Shown: one piece after another, positions 49,238 to 58,783 of the stretch
How the letters are laid out: each line of letters opens with the position of its first letter
Position numbering within the stretch: position 1 is the stretch's first letter
Assembly: GCA_963575745.1 (NCBI GenBank)
Contig: CAUYUJ010014354.1
Span: forward strand, 1-62,000
DNA from: Prorocentrum cordatum
Taxonomy: Eukaryota; Sar; Dinophyceae; Prorocentrales; Prorocentraceae
Length of the DNA stretch: 62,000 bases
Reading direction: 5' to 3'
The notes under the pieces: generated by a model
The model's input: the letters and a program-made list of their open reading frames with translations, nothing else
The model's database searches: none
What the model was told of the DNA's origin: nothing
Position numbers and translations under genes: made by a program

Positions 49238-52200
49238 GTGTTGGTGGCTTGTCCCCCGTGTACATGGTGTGGCGGCTTTGCGACGGTGAACGCACGACTG
49301 CACAGTATGACGGAACATATGCGTATGGTTCGGGAGGCACGCGCGCACATACGGTACTGCATATGCGAAATACATGCACAACTCGATCGCGGATACGATG
49401 CCGTGTTTGAGCACCCCGTGCGATCGATTGCGTGGAGGATGCCCGAGATGCAACGTTTACGAGAACGGATGCTGGAAGTATCGACCGATATGTGCGCACA
49501 CGGTCTACGAGAACCCGGGGGGCCCAACTTTATGAAGAAACAAACACGTTTGCTGGTTTCGTCCCAACGACTGGCTCAATGCCTGGGTAAACGTTGTCCC
49601 GGGAACCACAGTCATGTGACCATCGAAGGAACGTCGAACGGTGTTTCCAGGAGTACATGGGCAGGTTTATACACGACGGACTTTTGTGAAGCGATCTTAC
49701 GAGGCACCGACGACCTGGCACAGTTCTTGGCCGCCCGTGTGGACGCTCCTCTGAGTTTTGAGCAGGAGCTGTCGCTTCTGCCCCTGGAGGCCAGCCTACG
49801 CGAGGCCTCGCAACGCGGGCACCTGCAGCTGCTAGAAGCCGAACTGTTTCAGTGCTGCCTGGCCGCGGGCCTGGAGGATCCCGAGGTCGAACAGGACCAG
49901 CATAACCCTCCTTCCCCCATTGCGAATGCTCAGAACATCCGAAATGCTCTCCGGAAGCTACACGTTAACCTGGGCCATGCGGCTCCTCGGGAGATGGTTC
50001 GAATCCTGCGACACGGTGGGGGACACGATGAGGCCATTCGGCTAGCTCCAAATTTTCGGTGTGATATCTGTGACGAAAACGAAATGCCGAAACCATCTGG
50101 AACCGTCTCGGGACACCGGATTTTGGAATTTAACAAACAGGTGGGAATCGATGGGGTAAACATTCCAGGCTGGAAGGGACCCACACATACAGTCCCCGCT
50201 CTCAATATTGTGGACGACGCGTCGTCCTTCCAGGTTATGGTGCCACTGCTACAGGGAGAAAACTCCGGGACGATTCGGGAAGCCTACCGACAGTTCTGGA
50301 AACGTTGGGCCGGTCCTGCCGAGCGTATCGTGGTGGATGCGGGTAAGGCCAACATTGGGGCCGCCCTTACGGACCCCCTGGAGCTTGAACAGACCGAGAT
50401 TGTGCCGGTAGCGGGGGAGGGACAATGGCAAAATGGAAAAACTGAATCACACTGGGGATGGTGGCAGCATATCTTCAAGAAACTACTGGAGACGGTCCAA
50501 CCACAGAATTATGACGAGTGGGCCGAGTGTGTCGATGCGACGACTGACGCTAAGCAGCGCATGCTGCGGGTAGATGGTTATTCCCCCTATCAGCACGTGT
50601 TGGGCCAAGAACCCCGACTCCCTGGAGACTTGCTTCAGGACGCTGTCGATGTGGTGAGCGCGACTGGCCCGTTGTATGATACTGCCTGTGCCAAATCCCG
50701 AGAGATACGCCATCAGGCGATGTACGCTTTGCTCCAGGCACGGGACGATCAGGATCTCCGTCGTGCTGTCTCTTCCCGCAACAGAGTTACTTACGCTTTC
50801 CAACCAGGGGACAAGGTGGCCTACTGGCGGAAGGGGAAGAAGGCCCATGCGAGGTGGCATGGACGCGGAATACTTATTGGACAACAGGGGCGAAACTGGT
50901 GGCTCTCCCACCGGGGACACCTCATTCGGGCCGACCCTTCCCAACTTCGACCGGCCTCGACCAGCGAGGTACAAGCGGATCAACTTGTGGAGCAAGTGCT
51001 CCAGGACGAGAAACAACGACTGAGTTCCGTTGGGGGGCACTTACATTTCTTGGACCTCACCAAGCAGGAGTTCCCCATGGCCCCTCCAGAGTTCCATGAC
51101 AGCAGGCCCACTACCGAGAGTCCAGTAGAGACTCCCACCGAGACCGTCGAAACCCCGAGCGCTGATGCCAACCCCAGGAGTCTCGCTATGACAGGACCCC
51201 CAGTGCCTCCCGAGCCTCCGACGGGGCCCTCAACGACTCCAACGGTAGGTCCGACACAGCCTGTACAACAACCACGACGACGTATGACAACGAAACGGCC
51301 CATCGACGAGGTCATGCAGCCTGTGGCCCAACAGGGCCCACGCCCCACCGAGGGACGAGACCCGACGACGCTCGACGACGAACCACATGACGACGATCTC
51401 CTACCCCTGATAGCCCCCGAAGATGTTGCTATTGAGACAATGCCGTTGCTCCGACAGGCTACGCGAAGCCCGCCCCTTGAGCGTGAGGCTCTCCTGTGTC
51501 AGGCCGAGGGGCCTGAGGTTGCTGCTCTCACGACTGCGGCAATCGAACACATTGCCCGAGTCGAAGCTACCAACACCGCCGAGTGGCGCCAACCCTTTAC
51601 GACACTGTTGGCCGGAGCCATCTCACGACGCGGTCGGAAGGAGCTCAGTTTCAAGGGCGCCTCCAGCGAGCTGATACGCAAAGGCGAGACAGCACGTGCC
51701 CTGGAGGTCGACAACCTGATCTTGAAAGGATGTTTACGGGTGGTACCCAAGAGAGAGGAGCAGGAGGTGAGGACCAAGTGGAGTTCCAGGTTCATCCCCG
51801 GACGTTTTGTGATGACCGAAAAGGAGGAGGAGGGCCAACCTACTCGTATCAAGGCCCGCTGGTGCCTCAGGGGGTATCTGGATCCCGACCTATCTGAACT
51901 GATTCAAGAGGGGAAGCTACAGAGTCTGACTATTACGCCTTTCGGGAGAGCGGTATGCTTACAGATGGTGGCAAGCCACCAGTGGGATTTACAATTCGGT
52001 GATGTGCACTGTGCTTTCCCAGAAGCCAAGAACATAAAGAGGCGAGAACCACTTTTCACGACCTTACCCAGGGGAGTGCCAGGACATCCTGAGGGAGAGA
52101 TTCTGGAAGTTACCGGAAACCTGTACGGTAAAAACGATGCACCGTTTGAATGGTTTCAAGAATTTGACGGCTATTTACGACAACTTGGCTTCTGTCCTAG

Positions 52201-53374
52201 TCGATTTGATCCCTGCCTCTACTTCCTACGAGACCACGGTACCAGTCTTGTGGGTGTGCTGGCATGCCACGTGGATGACAGCATCACGGGCGGGCATGGC
52301 ACTCTGTACGACGAGGCTATCCGACGTCTTCGCGAACGCTTTCCGTTTCGCAAGTGGCAGACCCATGCTGGCGAATTCTGCGGCACCCAATATACCCAGG
52401 ACTCCGAAACCAAAACCATTCAGGGGAACCAGGCCAAATTTGTGGAGAAAATGCGACCGGTTCGTTTCAGTCGACAGCGACTTCGGGACCCCAAGGCCAA
52501 GGCCAACGCGACCGACATTGCCCAGGGCCGATCTTGTTTCGGAGACGGTGGATGGGTGTGCAAGGAGACCCGACCAGATCTTTCCTGCCAGGTTTCTTTC
52601 GGACAAAGCTGTTTCCCACAGCCTACTGTGGGTGAGCTAGCTCAGAGCGCCGCGATGGTACGTCGCGCCAAGCAATATGCAGACTTGGCGATTACTTACT
52701 TGCCGATACCACCCGGACAACTGACCATGATTGCGCATCTGGATGCAGCCTGGGGAAATGCAAAAAACAATGGGACCCAGGCCGGATATGTTCTGGCGTT
52801 TACGTCTACCGACATGGCAGTCGGCAAAGAGGCCCCCTGGACCCCGTTCAACTGGCGTTCGTTCCGACTCAAACGACTGGTACCCAGCACATTGTCGGGA
52901 GAGGCTCAGGCGGCTTCCATATGTTGTGCTGCCTTAGAGTGGATGTCTTTGCTGTTGTACGAGGCCCTCGACGGGCCCGTTGATGTGAAGAAGATTGACG
53001 CCTGTATGCGTACACGGGAACCTATTGTGGTCACAGACTGTAAATCATTGTATGACCATGTGAAAGCGAATACTTCCCCCTCCAGCCTAGAAGACAAACG
53101 GTGTGCTATCGACGTGGTGGTGATCAAAGACTCAGTCAAGCGCTGTGGTGCGAGTTTCCGCTGGTGTCCGACGAACCGACAGCTAGCCGATGCCCTCACT
53201 AAGGATAAAGGGGACCCCGCAGACCTCCTACGGGCCTGCATGAGAGCCAACAGGTACCAACTTGCCGACGAACAGTATGTGTTTGAATTAAAAGCTAGTG
53301 AACGGGAGAACCGACGGTTGCGCGGGGCCCAAAGAAAGGAACAATCGACGAGGATGCCTGGGGATCCAGTGTGA
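49238..53374 (+). CDS. pol: Copia pol: methyltransferase-like segment, integrase, RT, RNase H (1378 aa)
   Basis: The segment before the first Met (49190-49237) is also open. Residues 1-70 contain CPPCTWCGGF and VFEHPVRSIAW, laid out like motifs IV and VI of cytosine methyltransferases. Integrase: HHCC zinc domain (HVNLGH near 239, CDIC near 274), then D of VGIDGV (~303), D of VVDAGK (~366) and E of QNGKTE (~400), the DDE triad. A C-terminal chromatin/DNA-binding-like segment runs to about 570, then a Pro/Thr-rich linker. RT: GDVHCAFPEA near 925, NLYGKNDAP, and LACHVDD at about 1008-1014, the YVDD box with His for Tyr. RNase H: HLDAAWG (~1167), SGEAQA (~1220), TDCKSLYD (~1266). All catalytic acids are present, so the ORF could be functional if the upstream TGA is bypassed. 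Confidence 0.95.
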   Translation: MLVACPPCTWCGGFATVNARLHSMTEHMRMVREARAHIRYCICEIHAQLDRGYDAVFEHPVRSIAWRMPEMQRLRERMLEVSTDMCAHGLREPGGPNFMKKQTRLLVSSQRLAQCLGKRCPGNHSHVTIEGTSNGVSRSTWAGLYTTDFCEAILRGTDDLAQFLAARVDAPLSFEQELSLLPLEASLREASQRGHLQLLEAELFQCCLAAGLEDPEVEQDQHNPPSPIANAQNIRNALRKLHVNLGHAAPREMVRILRHGGGHDEAIRLAPNFRCDICDENEMPKPSGTVSGHRILEFNKQVGIDGVNIPGWKGPTHTVPALNIVDDASSFQVMVPLLQGENSGTIREAYRQFWKRWAGPAERIVVDAGKANIGAALTDPLELEQTEIVPVAGEGQWQNGKTESHWGWWQHIFKKLLETVQPQNYDEWAECVDATTDAKQRMLRVDGYSPYQHVLGQEPRLPGDLLQDAVDVVSATGPLYDTACAKSREIRHQAMYALLQARDDQDLRRAVSSRNRVTYAFQPGDKVAYWRKGKKAHARWHGRGILIGQQGRNWWLSHRGHLIRADPSQLRPASTSEVQADQLVEQVLQDEKQRLSSVGGHLHFLDLTKQEFPMAPPEFHDSRPTTESPVETPTETVETPSADANPRSLAMTGPPVPPEPPTGPSTTPTVGPTQPVQQPRRRMTTKRPIDEVMQPVAQQGPRPTEGRDPTTLDDEPHDDDLLPLIAPEDVAIETMPLLRQATRSPPLEREALLCQAEGPEVAALTTAAIEHIARVEATNTAEWRQPFTTLLAGAISRRGRKELSFKGASSELIRKGETARALEVDNLILKGCLRVVPKREEQEVRTKWSSRFIPGRFVMTEKEEEGQPTRIKARWCLRGYLDPDLSELIQEGKLQSLTITPFGRAVCLQMVASHQWDLQFGDVHCAFPEAKNIKRREPLFTTLPRGVPGHPEGEILEVTGNLYGKNDAPFEWFQEFDGYLRQLGFCPSRFDPCLYFLRDHGTSLVGVLACHVDDSITGGHGTLYDEAIRRLRERFPFRKWQTHAGEFCGTQYTQDSETKTIQGNQAKFVEKMRPVRFSRQRLRDPKAKANATDIAQGRSCFGDGGWVCKETRPDLSCQVSFGQSCFPQPTVGELAQSAAMVRRAKQYADLAITYLPIPPGQLTMIAHLDAAWGNAKNNGTQAGYVLAFTSTDMAVGKEAPWTPFNWRSFRLKRLVPSTLSGEAQAASICCAALEWMSLLLYEALDGPVDVKKIDACMRTREPIVVTDCKSLYDHVKANTSPSSLEDKRCAIDVVVIKDSVKRCGASFRWCPTNRQLADALTKDKGDPADLLRACMRANRYQLADEQYVFELKASERENRRLRGAQRKEQSTRMPGDPV

Positions 53375-53581
53375 TTGTGCTGACGTTTGGGAATAGGGAC
53401 CGGGTTCCAATGCATGGATGTGTGTGTGTGTGCCATACGTGTACGACCAACACCTGCGTACTTCGACTGCTGCTACCCTGGTTTGAGGCTCAGACCACAA
53501 TATTCCAACGTGCCCCTGTTTCGTGCGAAGCGTGAGTGTGCAGACGCTCGTGCTCTGCCAGCGCAGAACTAGTCGGCCGCC
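53375..53581 (+). other. Non-coding gap between pol and the extra ORF
   Basis: Contains a GTGTGTGTGTG run at about 53418 and no ORF; it could hold a splice acceptor or internal promoter for the 3' ORF, which I cannot see directly. Confidence 0.4.
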
Positions 53582-54097
53582 ATGGTCAAGGAGCCTCCAG
53601 AGACCCCTGCCGTTACCGGTGAGGACTTCGCTCAACGTTTGCACCAGGCTCGGCTCAAAGTAAAGGGGGAAGACACGACTTGCGCCACGCTGGGTTTCGG
53701 CAAGCACAAGGGAAAGAGTTTCGAGAAGGTCTGGGAGACGGAGCCAGGCTACTGCTCGTGGTGCTTGGCCCATCTGAGCCCGTCAGGCGGCTACAGCAAA
53801 GCCGCATGGCTGGAGTTCCTTGTCGAAAAGACCGAGAGTGGTGATGCGCGTCCCGAGGGCAGTGCCAAAGCCAGTTCCGACTCAGACGACACCGCCCTGA
53901 AGCAGGCGATGGGTCAGTTTCAGGAGGCCGCCACCGACCTTGACAATCGTGTGTCGTGGCTCGAAGCGGCCGACAATTTCACCCAGATAGATTCTCGGCT
54001 TGAGGCCCTGGAGACCAGAGTGGTTCAGTTGGAGCACGCGCTGACCAGGATTCTAGAGGTTTTGAGCAGCGCTGGCATGCAAGTGAATCTACAGTAA
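53582..54097 (+). CDS. Extra 3' ORF of the Copia element: ExoX-C-like motif plus coiled coil (171 aa)
   Basis: Located between pol and the 3' LTR, where env-like or accessory ORFs sit in some LTR elements. Residues 36-64 read LGFGKHKGKSFEKVWE, then EPGYCSWCLAHL, which matches the pattern FGKxKGKxFExVxxxDPxYCxW of the exodeoxyribonuclease-X C-terminal/DUF3820-like module. An acidic linker follows (80-105), then a heptad-rich helix at about 110-165 (RVSWLEAADNF, RLEALETRVVQLEHALTRIL). No signal peptide or membrane helix, so it is not an envelope. The start is the first ATG after GGCCGCC, a good context. It is in a different frame from pol and 207 bases downstream. Role unknown: a nucleic-acid-binding or dimerising accessory factor is inference. 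Confidence 0.8.
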   Translation: MVKEPPETPAVTGEDFAQRLHQARLKVKGEDTTCATLGFGKHKGKSFEKVWETEPGYCSWCLAHLSPSGGYSKAAWLEFLVEKTESGDARPEGSAKASSDSDDTALKQAMGQFQEAATDLDNRVSWLEAADNFTQIDSRLEALETRVVQLEHALTRILEVLSSAGMQVNLQ

Positions 54098-54206
54098 CCT
54101 TGCTGGGATATGTGTTGCAAGAAGGGGGGGGCCGGCTCGGCCCAGCCCTGCACGTCTCTGTGTTTCTGTCTTTTCACTCTTCGTTGTAGTTTCCAGAGTT
54201 GAGATT

Positions 54207-54215
54207 TTAGAGGAG
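54207..54215 (+). promoter_or_regulatory. Short polypurine tract
   Basis: TTAGAGGAG directly abuts the 3' LTR; the AGAGGAG part is the expected plus-strand primer. Confidence 0.6.
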
Positions 54216-54399
54216 TGTTTTTGTCAGAGTGAGCCACAGACCAGTGCATTGTAGCAACCATGTCTTACCTTGCTCATATGTGCTCTCTCTCCGCTGCTGT
54301 TTGGATCAGGGATCGTTCGTAGTGCGGGGCACGAGACGAAACCTTGCATGTTTCTCTGCACATAATGTGGTCGGCCAGGGGAAAGCTGTGGCTTTCCTA
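54216..54399 (+). repeat. 3' LTR (184 bp)
   Basis: TGTTTTTGTCAG … GTGGCTTTCCTA, followed by GAGGG, the target-site duplication. Differs from the 5' LTR at about three bases and lacks its TTTC insertion. Confidence 0.95.
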
Positions 54400-54760
54400 G
54401 AGGGGAAGGGGAGGAGGGAGAGGAGGGGGAGGAGGAGGAGGCAAATCAATTCCGGAGTCGATCCCCTGCTCGAAGGCTGGCCAGAGGCAGAACCCCGCAG
54501 GACTGCGACCCGCGGCCCCCAACAGCGCGGCTGGCCCTGCCCAGACCACCAGGCGAACCCGGCGTGATCCCGCGGACAGGTGGAGGAGGAGTTGGAGAAA
54601 GAAGAAGAAGAAGAAGAAGAAGAAACGACGGAGGAGGAGGGGGAGGAGGAGGAGGAGGAGGAGGAGGAGGAGGAGGAGGAGGAGAAGGAGGAGGAGGGGA
54701 GGACGAAGAGGAGGAGGAGGAGGAGGAGGAGGAGGAGGACGACTCCACGGGCAGCCTGGC
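54400..54760. repeat. Purine microsatellite, right part
   Basis: GAGGGGAAGGGG … GGAGGAGG continues the tract broken by the retrotransposon to about 54440, then a unique 130-bp piece, then GAAGAAGAA and GGAGGAGGA to about 54740. Leu/Pro/Ser or Glu ORFs here are compositional. Confidence 0.9.
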
Positions 54761-55484
54761 AGCCAACTGGGCCCGTGTACCACTGCTCGTGCACCTGGCT
54801 GTGTCCTACGTGTTGGAATCTCACACCGCGTCGATGTGTCGACTTGGAATATCGCCGGCTTTCCGATCGCCCGATCGTTCCATGTATCGACGGCGAGCGA
54901 AGGAGGGAAATGAGAAAGAGAAGGCATTCTCAGAAGGCGGCGGGACTTCTCAGAAGCCCTCGCGCCTTCTGAGAAGTTGTTTGTGGTCTTCGGGGAAGAC
55001 TTAGAAAACTTCTCGGGAGGCTGGGGGACTTCCGAACCTTCTGCGAAGGCCTTCTCCTTCTTACTTCCCCCCCTCGCTCGCCGCCGAATGTAGGCCGATT
55101 ATGGGCGACTGGCTGCGTTCAACCCTGAACGCCCGTGGCGGGGTCGCCGCTGGTCGACACGACGGAAGCCTGCCGTACCAAATCGGCTAGCCGGGCCACA
55201 AAACTGCGCGACTCGCGGCGCGCAGTGCGCGGCGCGCGACGCGCAGAGCACGGTCACCTCCGCGCCCACGCGGCCCGACCTGGAACCGAGGACCTCCAGA
55301 CCCGTGCGACCTGTGACACCAGCACCCCCAGCCAGCGGCACTCGACCCCGCCCCCCCCCACACACGCAGCCACCAGCCACTCCGTGGCGCGCGCGCGCGA
55401 GCCCAGGCTGCCCCCCCCTGTGCCCCCCGGGGGCGCGCCCCGAGCCGCAGCCGCGGGCTCCGTGAGCGGGCCCTCCGGCCGCGC
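54761..55484. other. Interval with CTTCTCAGAAG repeats, no supported gene
   Basis: Between 54925 and 55045, variants of CTTCTCAGAAG / CTTCTGAGAAG recur five times. The rest is GC-rich with GCGCGCG patches; ORFs on both strands overlap and match nothing. Confidence 0.4.
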
Positions 55485-56005
55485 CGAGGGGCTTCCTCCG
55501 AGCAGGGACCGACCGCCCCGGCATTCCTACGGGCCTGCAGGGCAGCTTGTAATACATGGGATGTTTCAACATATGGGATTTTTAATGCATTCTTAATTTA
55601 TGAGTAAATGTATGCATGAACTCATCGTTGCTTTTATTACCAGATCCCTGCAATTTAAATACATGATCCGCACGCGGAGCATGTAATCAAAACGGCTCTG
55701 TACCACGGCATGCTCTTAGAATCAATGACTCCGAGAACAAAAACAATGCTCCCAAAAGATTGCAAGATCCGGCGCTCTGATTGACCCCCATCTGCATTGC
55801 CCCCGGTGTCTCCAGCCCCGACCTCACGGTGTCATCAGCAGGCAGGGGGGGTGATGATCATGATGCTGTTGCTGATGAAGATGATGCTGACAGTCTCGGC
55901 CAGAAATGCGCTAGGAACACCTCGTGCAAACCAGACAAGGCTCTTAGAGCATTCTATGGTGGGCCTGTAGGCGAGCCAGGACGCTTCGCCACTGCCCGGC
56001 TCGTC
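55485..56005 (+). repeat. Dispersed repeat R3, copy 1
   Basis: GAGCAGGGACCGAC, CGGCATTC, ACGGCATGCTCTTAGAA and GGTGGGCCTGTAGGCGAGCC, then GGACGCTTCGCCACTG. The same blocks in the same order, more compact, occur at 57675-57895; this copy holds an additional AT-rich stretch at 55545-55680. Confidence 0.75.
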
Positions 56006-56020
56006 CTCATCCTACACTTG

Positions 56021-56422
56021 TCATTGCGCCGGCCTTGCAGACGTGCTGCAGCGGATTTCTGCGTGGATTTCTGTCAATGCAAAACCCCGAAACGGCGAGT
56101 GAAAAACGGAGTGAATTTCGCGCGGGTTCTTTTCAGTCTTCACTCCTGGCCCCCAAAAAATGCGCACGAAGACCACCTCGAAGTCCGGCACGAACCTCTC
56201 CAGGACACTCCGGGCCCATCCGGTCGTCTTCCGAACGAGATCCTCTCTGCGCTGCTGGCGCCATGACGACTCGTCCTCGTCCCACACTCGAGACGAGGGC
56301 AGGAAGCGGGCAGACTCGGGCGAGGCTCTCGGAGCGCCCGCGGGTCCAGGCTTGCGCCTCGGGCGCCGACCAGCCAGCCCCAGGAGCTCGGGCTCGGGGG
56401 CGGCGAAGAGGGGGGCGTCCAA
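56021..56422 (-). CDS. Weak 133-aa ORF
   Basis: Residues ~45-105 (DEDESSWRQQRREDLVRKT, RSVLERFVPDFEVVFVRIF) look protein-like, with a possible helix and strand. The N-terminal 40 residues are Pro/Ala/Arg low complexity. No family recognised; the opposite strand is open too. It could be an exon. Confidence 0.25.
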   Translation of the reverse strand: MDAPLFAAPEPELLGLAGRRPRRKPGPAGAPRASPESARFLPSSRVWDEDESSWRQQRREDLVRKTTGWARSVLERFVPDFEVVFVRIFWGPGVKTEKNPREIHSVFHSPFRGFALTEIHAEIRCSTSARPAQ

Positions 56423-56495
56423 GAGGGGGGGCTGGCTGGCGGCATGTGCGCGGCCCAGGGGGGGGGGCAGGGACGCAATGAAATACGAAGAGGCG

Positions 56496-57047
56496 CTATG
56501 GAATCGGAGGAGATATCATGGCCCTCGCCATGATATGCACCACCTCTTGGCCGCCCCAAGGCCCGTCCGCACCCTGGGGGCCACGGCTCCGCGCGCGTGG
56601 CGCCAGGAAGGCATGGCGGAGGGGGTGCCGAGGCGCCTGCCTGGCTGCAGCGGGAAAAGCGCACATGGAAAGACAACGCATGGGAAGCTTCACAGGAGGA
56701 GGAGGAGGAGGAGGAGGAGCAGGAGGAGGAACAGAAGGAGGAGAGAAGGAGGAGAGGCGGGGAGGAAGAAAGGGCGGCAGCAATATACCTCCTGGAGGTA
56801 AGCGTCCTGGAGACCGCCTCACCATCCCCCCTCCAAGAGCTCGAAAGAAAGCGCCCGTCTCCCCGCAGCGGACCAGGGCCAGCGCCCCCTCACACAGCTG
56901 GCGGCGCCCGCCCGCCTTCACGACGGTGCCCATAGACTCCGCGCTCACGATGCCGCGCGGCCTGGACGCCAGCCTGAGGGGCGGCGGATTGTGCCTACTA
57001 CTCTGACATCCCCCCGCCGCAAAACCAAACACGGGAGGTTTGGGCAA
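56496..57047 (-). CDS. Weak 183-aa ORF, N-terminal part possibly coding
   Basis: Residues ~28-90 (GIVSAESMGTVVKAGGRRQL, EGALALVRCGETGAFFRALG) have natural composition. The frame then enters a CCT microsatellite (56695-56760) as poly-Pro and loses sense. No family recognised. Confidence 0.25.
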   Translation of the reverse strand: MPKPPVFGFAAGGCQSSRHNPPPLRLASRPRGIVSAESMGTVVKAGGRRQLCEGALALVRCGETGAFFRALGGGMVRRSPGRLPPGGILLPPFLPPRLSSFSPPSVPPPAPPPPPPPPVKLPMRCLSMCAFPAAARQAPRHPLRHAFLAPRARSRGPQGADGPWGGQEVVHIMARAMISPPIP

Positions 57048-57221
57048 CTTCGATCCTCCGGGGGGGGGCCGGGGCCGTCACATAACGACTCGCGGCCCAG
57101 GGGGCGTCACATAACGCCTCGGGATGAGAGATGCAGAAAGCATCTATACACCACCGAGCCAGGCCAGGTGGTGGTGCATAGATGCCTTCGTCGGATGAGA
57201 AACCAGCTCCCTGGGAGTAGG

Positions 57222-57520
57222 TCGAGACCTCTGAGGGCCACGCTGCGAAAAAAACAGCTCGACGTCGGATGTCGGGGCACAATCGGCCCGTATCACAATG
57301 ATGCGCGATAAGGATGCAAGGGCCTCGGAAGGCCATCTCGAAGCTTCTCGAGCGGGACGCGGCCCACGAAAGTGGCCAAGGATAGACCGAGGAGACAAGG
57401 ATGCAAGGGTACCCGTGGGAAGGTTGCCCATCCTTGCTGTGCGGGTTGACTGTAGGTCCAGTCCTCTCGCAGGGCCACGCTGCGAAAAAAAAGCTCGAAG
57501 TTGGATGTCGGGGTAATGTC
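57222..57520 (+). repeat. Two copies of a ~70-bp repeat, 231 bp apart
   Basis: AGGTCGAGACCTCTGAGGG at 57222 and AGGTCCAGTCCTCTCGCAGG at 57453, each followed by GGCCACGCTGCGAAAAAAA, AGCTCGA and GGATGTCGGGG. Confidence 0.85.
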
Positions 57521-57674
57521 GGGTGTCGCTAAAGGTGTCCCTGGCCCAGGGGGGGCCCCAGCTTCTCGCTCAGTCTTGAAGAGCCCCTGGGGCCCTCGAG
57601 GCCTCGCGAGGGGGTGCTCTGGAAGCTGCGGGGGCCTCCTTGGAAGTCCTGGGGGCACCTTGGGCCAGGGGCAC

Positions 57675-57895
57675 TTCCTAGCATTGAGCAGGGACCGACT
57701 AACGGCATTCTGATAGGCCTACCACGACATGCTCTTAGAAACCAAAAATGTGTTAAGAACAAGCACGATGTTCTTAGAACATGAGCCCGATGTTCTGAGA
57801 GCCTTTCGTAGAGACCACAAGATTCTTAGAACACTGTTTGGTGGGCCTGTAGGCGAGCCGGGACGCTTCGCCACTGTTCGATAGCAGCCCCCGCC
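57675..57895 (+). repeat. Dispersed repeat R3, copy 2
   Basis: Compact relative of 55485-56005. Its middle has four TTCTTAGAAC / TTCTGAGAGC variants. Confidence 0.75.
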
Positions 57896-58014
57896 AATGG
57901 GGAACCTGGCCCGCAGAGGAGGGGGCGGCACCTCCCTGGCTCCAGGCCGCGAGGCACGCGGAGCGCGAGCACTACGACCGTGCTCCGCTGCGAGCGACCC
58001 CAAGCAATGACGTA

Positions 58015-58190
58015 AAATGGAGCCCAAGGACACACACACACACAATACACACAAAGAAAAGGATTCCCTATACTTTCCCGAAGTTTCTGGGTTCTCGTCT
58101 TCCCCACCACTTCCCATGCTTCCAAAACATTTTCTGGGGAATCGACGATGAATTGTGTCTGTGTGTTTCTTCCCTCCCTGAATGTAGGGG
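58015..58190 (+). repeat. Dispersed repeat R1, copy 2
   Basis: Matches 44525-44700: CACACACACA, GGATTCCCTATACTTTCCCG, GTTTCTGGGTTCTCGTCTTC, CCACTTCCCATGC, GAATCGACGATGAATTGTGT. Confidence 0.75.
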
Positions 58191-58783
58191 ACGCAAAGGG
58201 TCGTGTGCGGACGGGAACGGAGGGGGTGAGGATGACCGAGCCGGGGAGCAAGCACGACACCAATGACACGCCGTCGTGGGGAAGCCATCAGCGTGTTGCT
58301 GTTGAAGAAACGCCAGGCCGTCCGACAAAGACGAAGGGATACCACGCGTGTGGGCTGCCGACGGCAGCGTGTCATCGATACGTCTTCTCCCTCCCGACCG
58401 AAGAATTGCTGCTGCGGGAGAGGCCCGTGACAAAAGCACTGACTGTGGCACCGAGGGCAAGGATGTCTGGCTCCACTCTTTGGCCTTCCTCAACTCCCCA
58501 CACTCGCCGACCCCATCGGGAGTCCTCAGCGTGTGACATGCTAACCCCTCCCCAAAGCCCTCCCCTGGGAGCCCGGTACGGCCAATCTGGATGGGAGGGG
58601 GGCCCGAATCAGCCGTCCGCGGAAGCCCCAGAAGGCCCCGCCGGACTCATCTGACCCTGAAAAGCGCAAAGGGGCGTACATACAGTCCAGGAAAGCTTCA
58701 CGACGGTCCACAAGCGCCCGGGGAGACAAGACATGTCTCAGAAGGTCCCAAGTGGCCTGAACGCAGCCCCAGAGGATCAATAG
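58191..58783. other. Interval without a firm gene
   Basis: Open frames on both strands, none recognisable. Low repeat content. Confidence 0.3.

Larger units (their letters stand above)
46770..54404 (+). mobile_element. Copia (Ty1-like) LTR retrotransposon, nearly complete
   Basis: Limits are set by 188- and 184-bp LTRs and a GAGGG target-site duplication (46770-46774 and 54400-54404). Order: LTR, PBS-like site, gag, an 11-bp repeat array, protease plus methyltransferase-like segment, integrase, RT, RNase H, an extra ORF, polypurine tract, LTR. Integrase before RT defines Copia. The LTRs differ by one 4-bp indel and about three substitutions, so insertion was recent. One in-frame TGA (49187-49189) interrupts the protease-pol frame, and gag is in a different frame; otherwise coding is intact. 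Confidence 0.95.

Noticed and set aside
54306-54972. Leu-, Pro- or Glu-rich ORFs after the 3' LTR, one resembling a membrane protein
   Set aside because: Compositional, from GGA/GAA repeats; frames on both strands are equally open.
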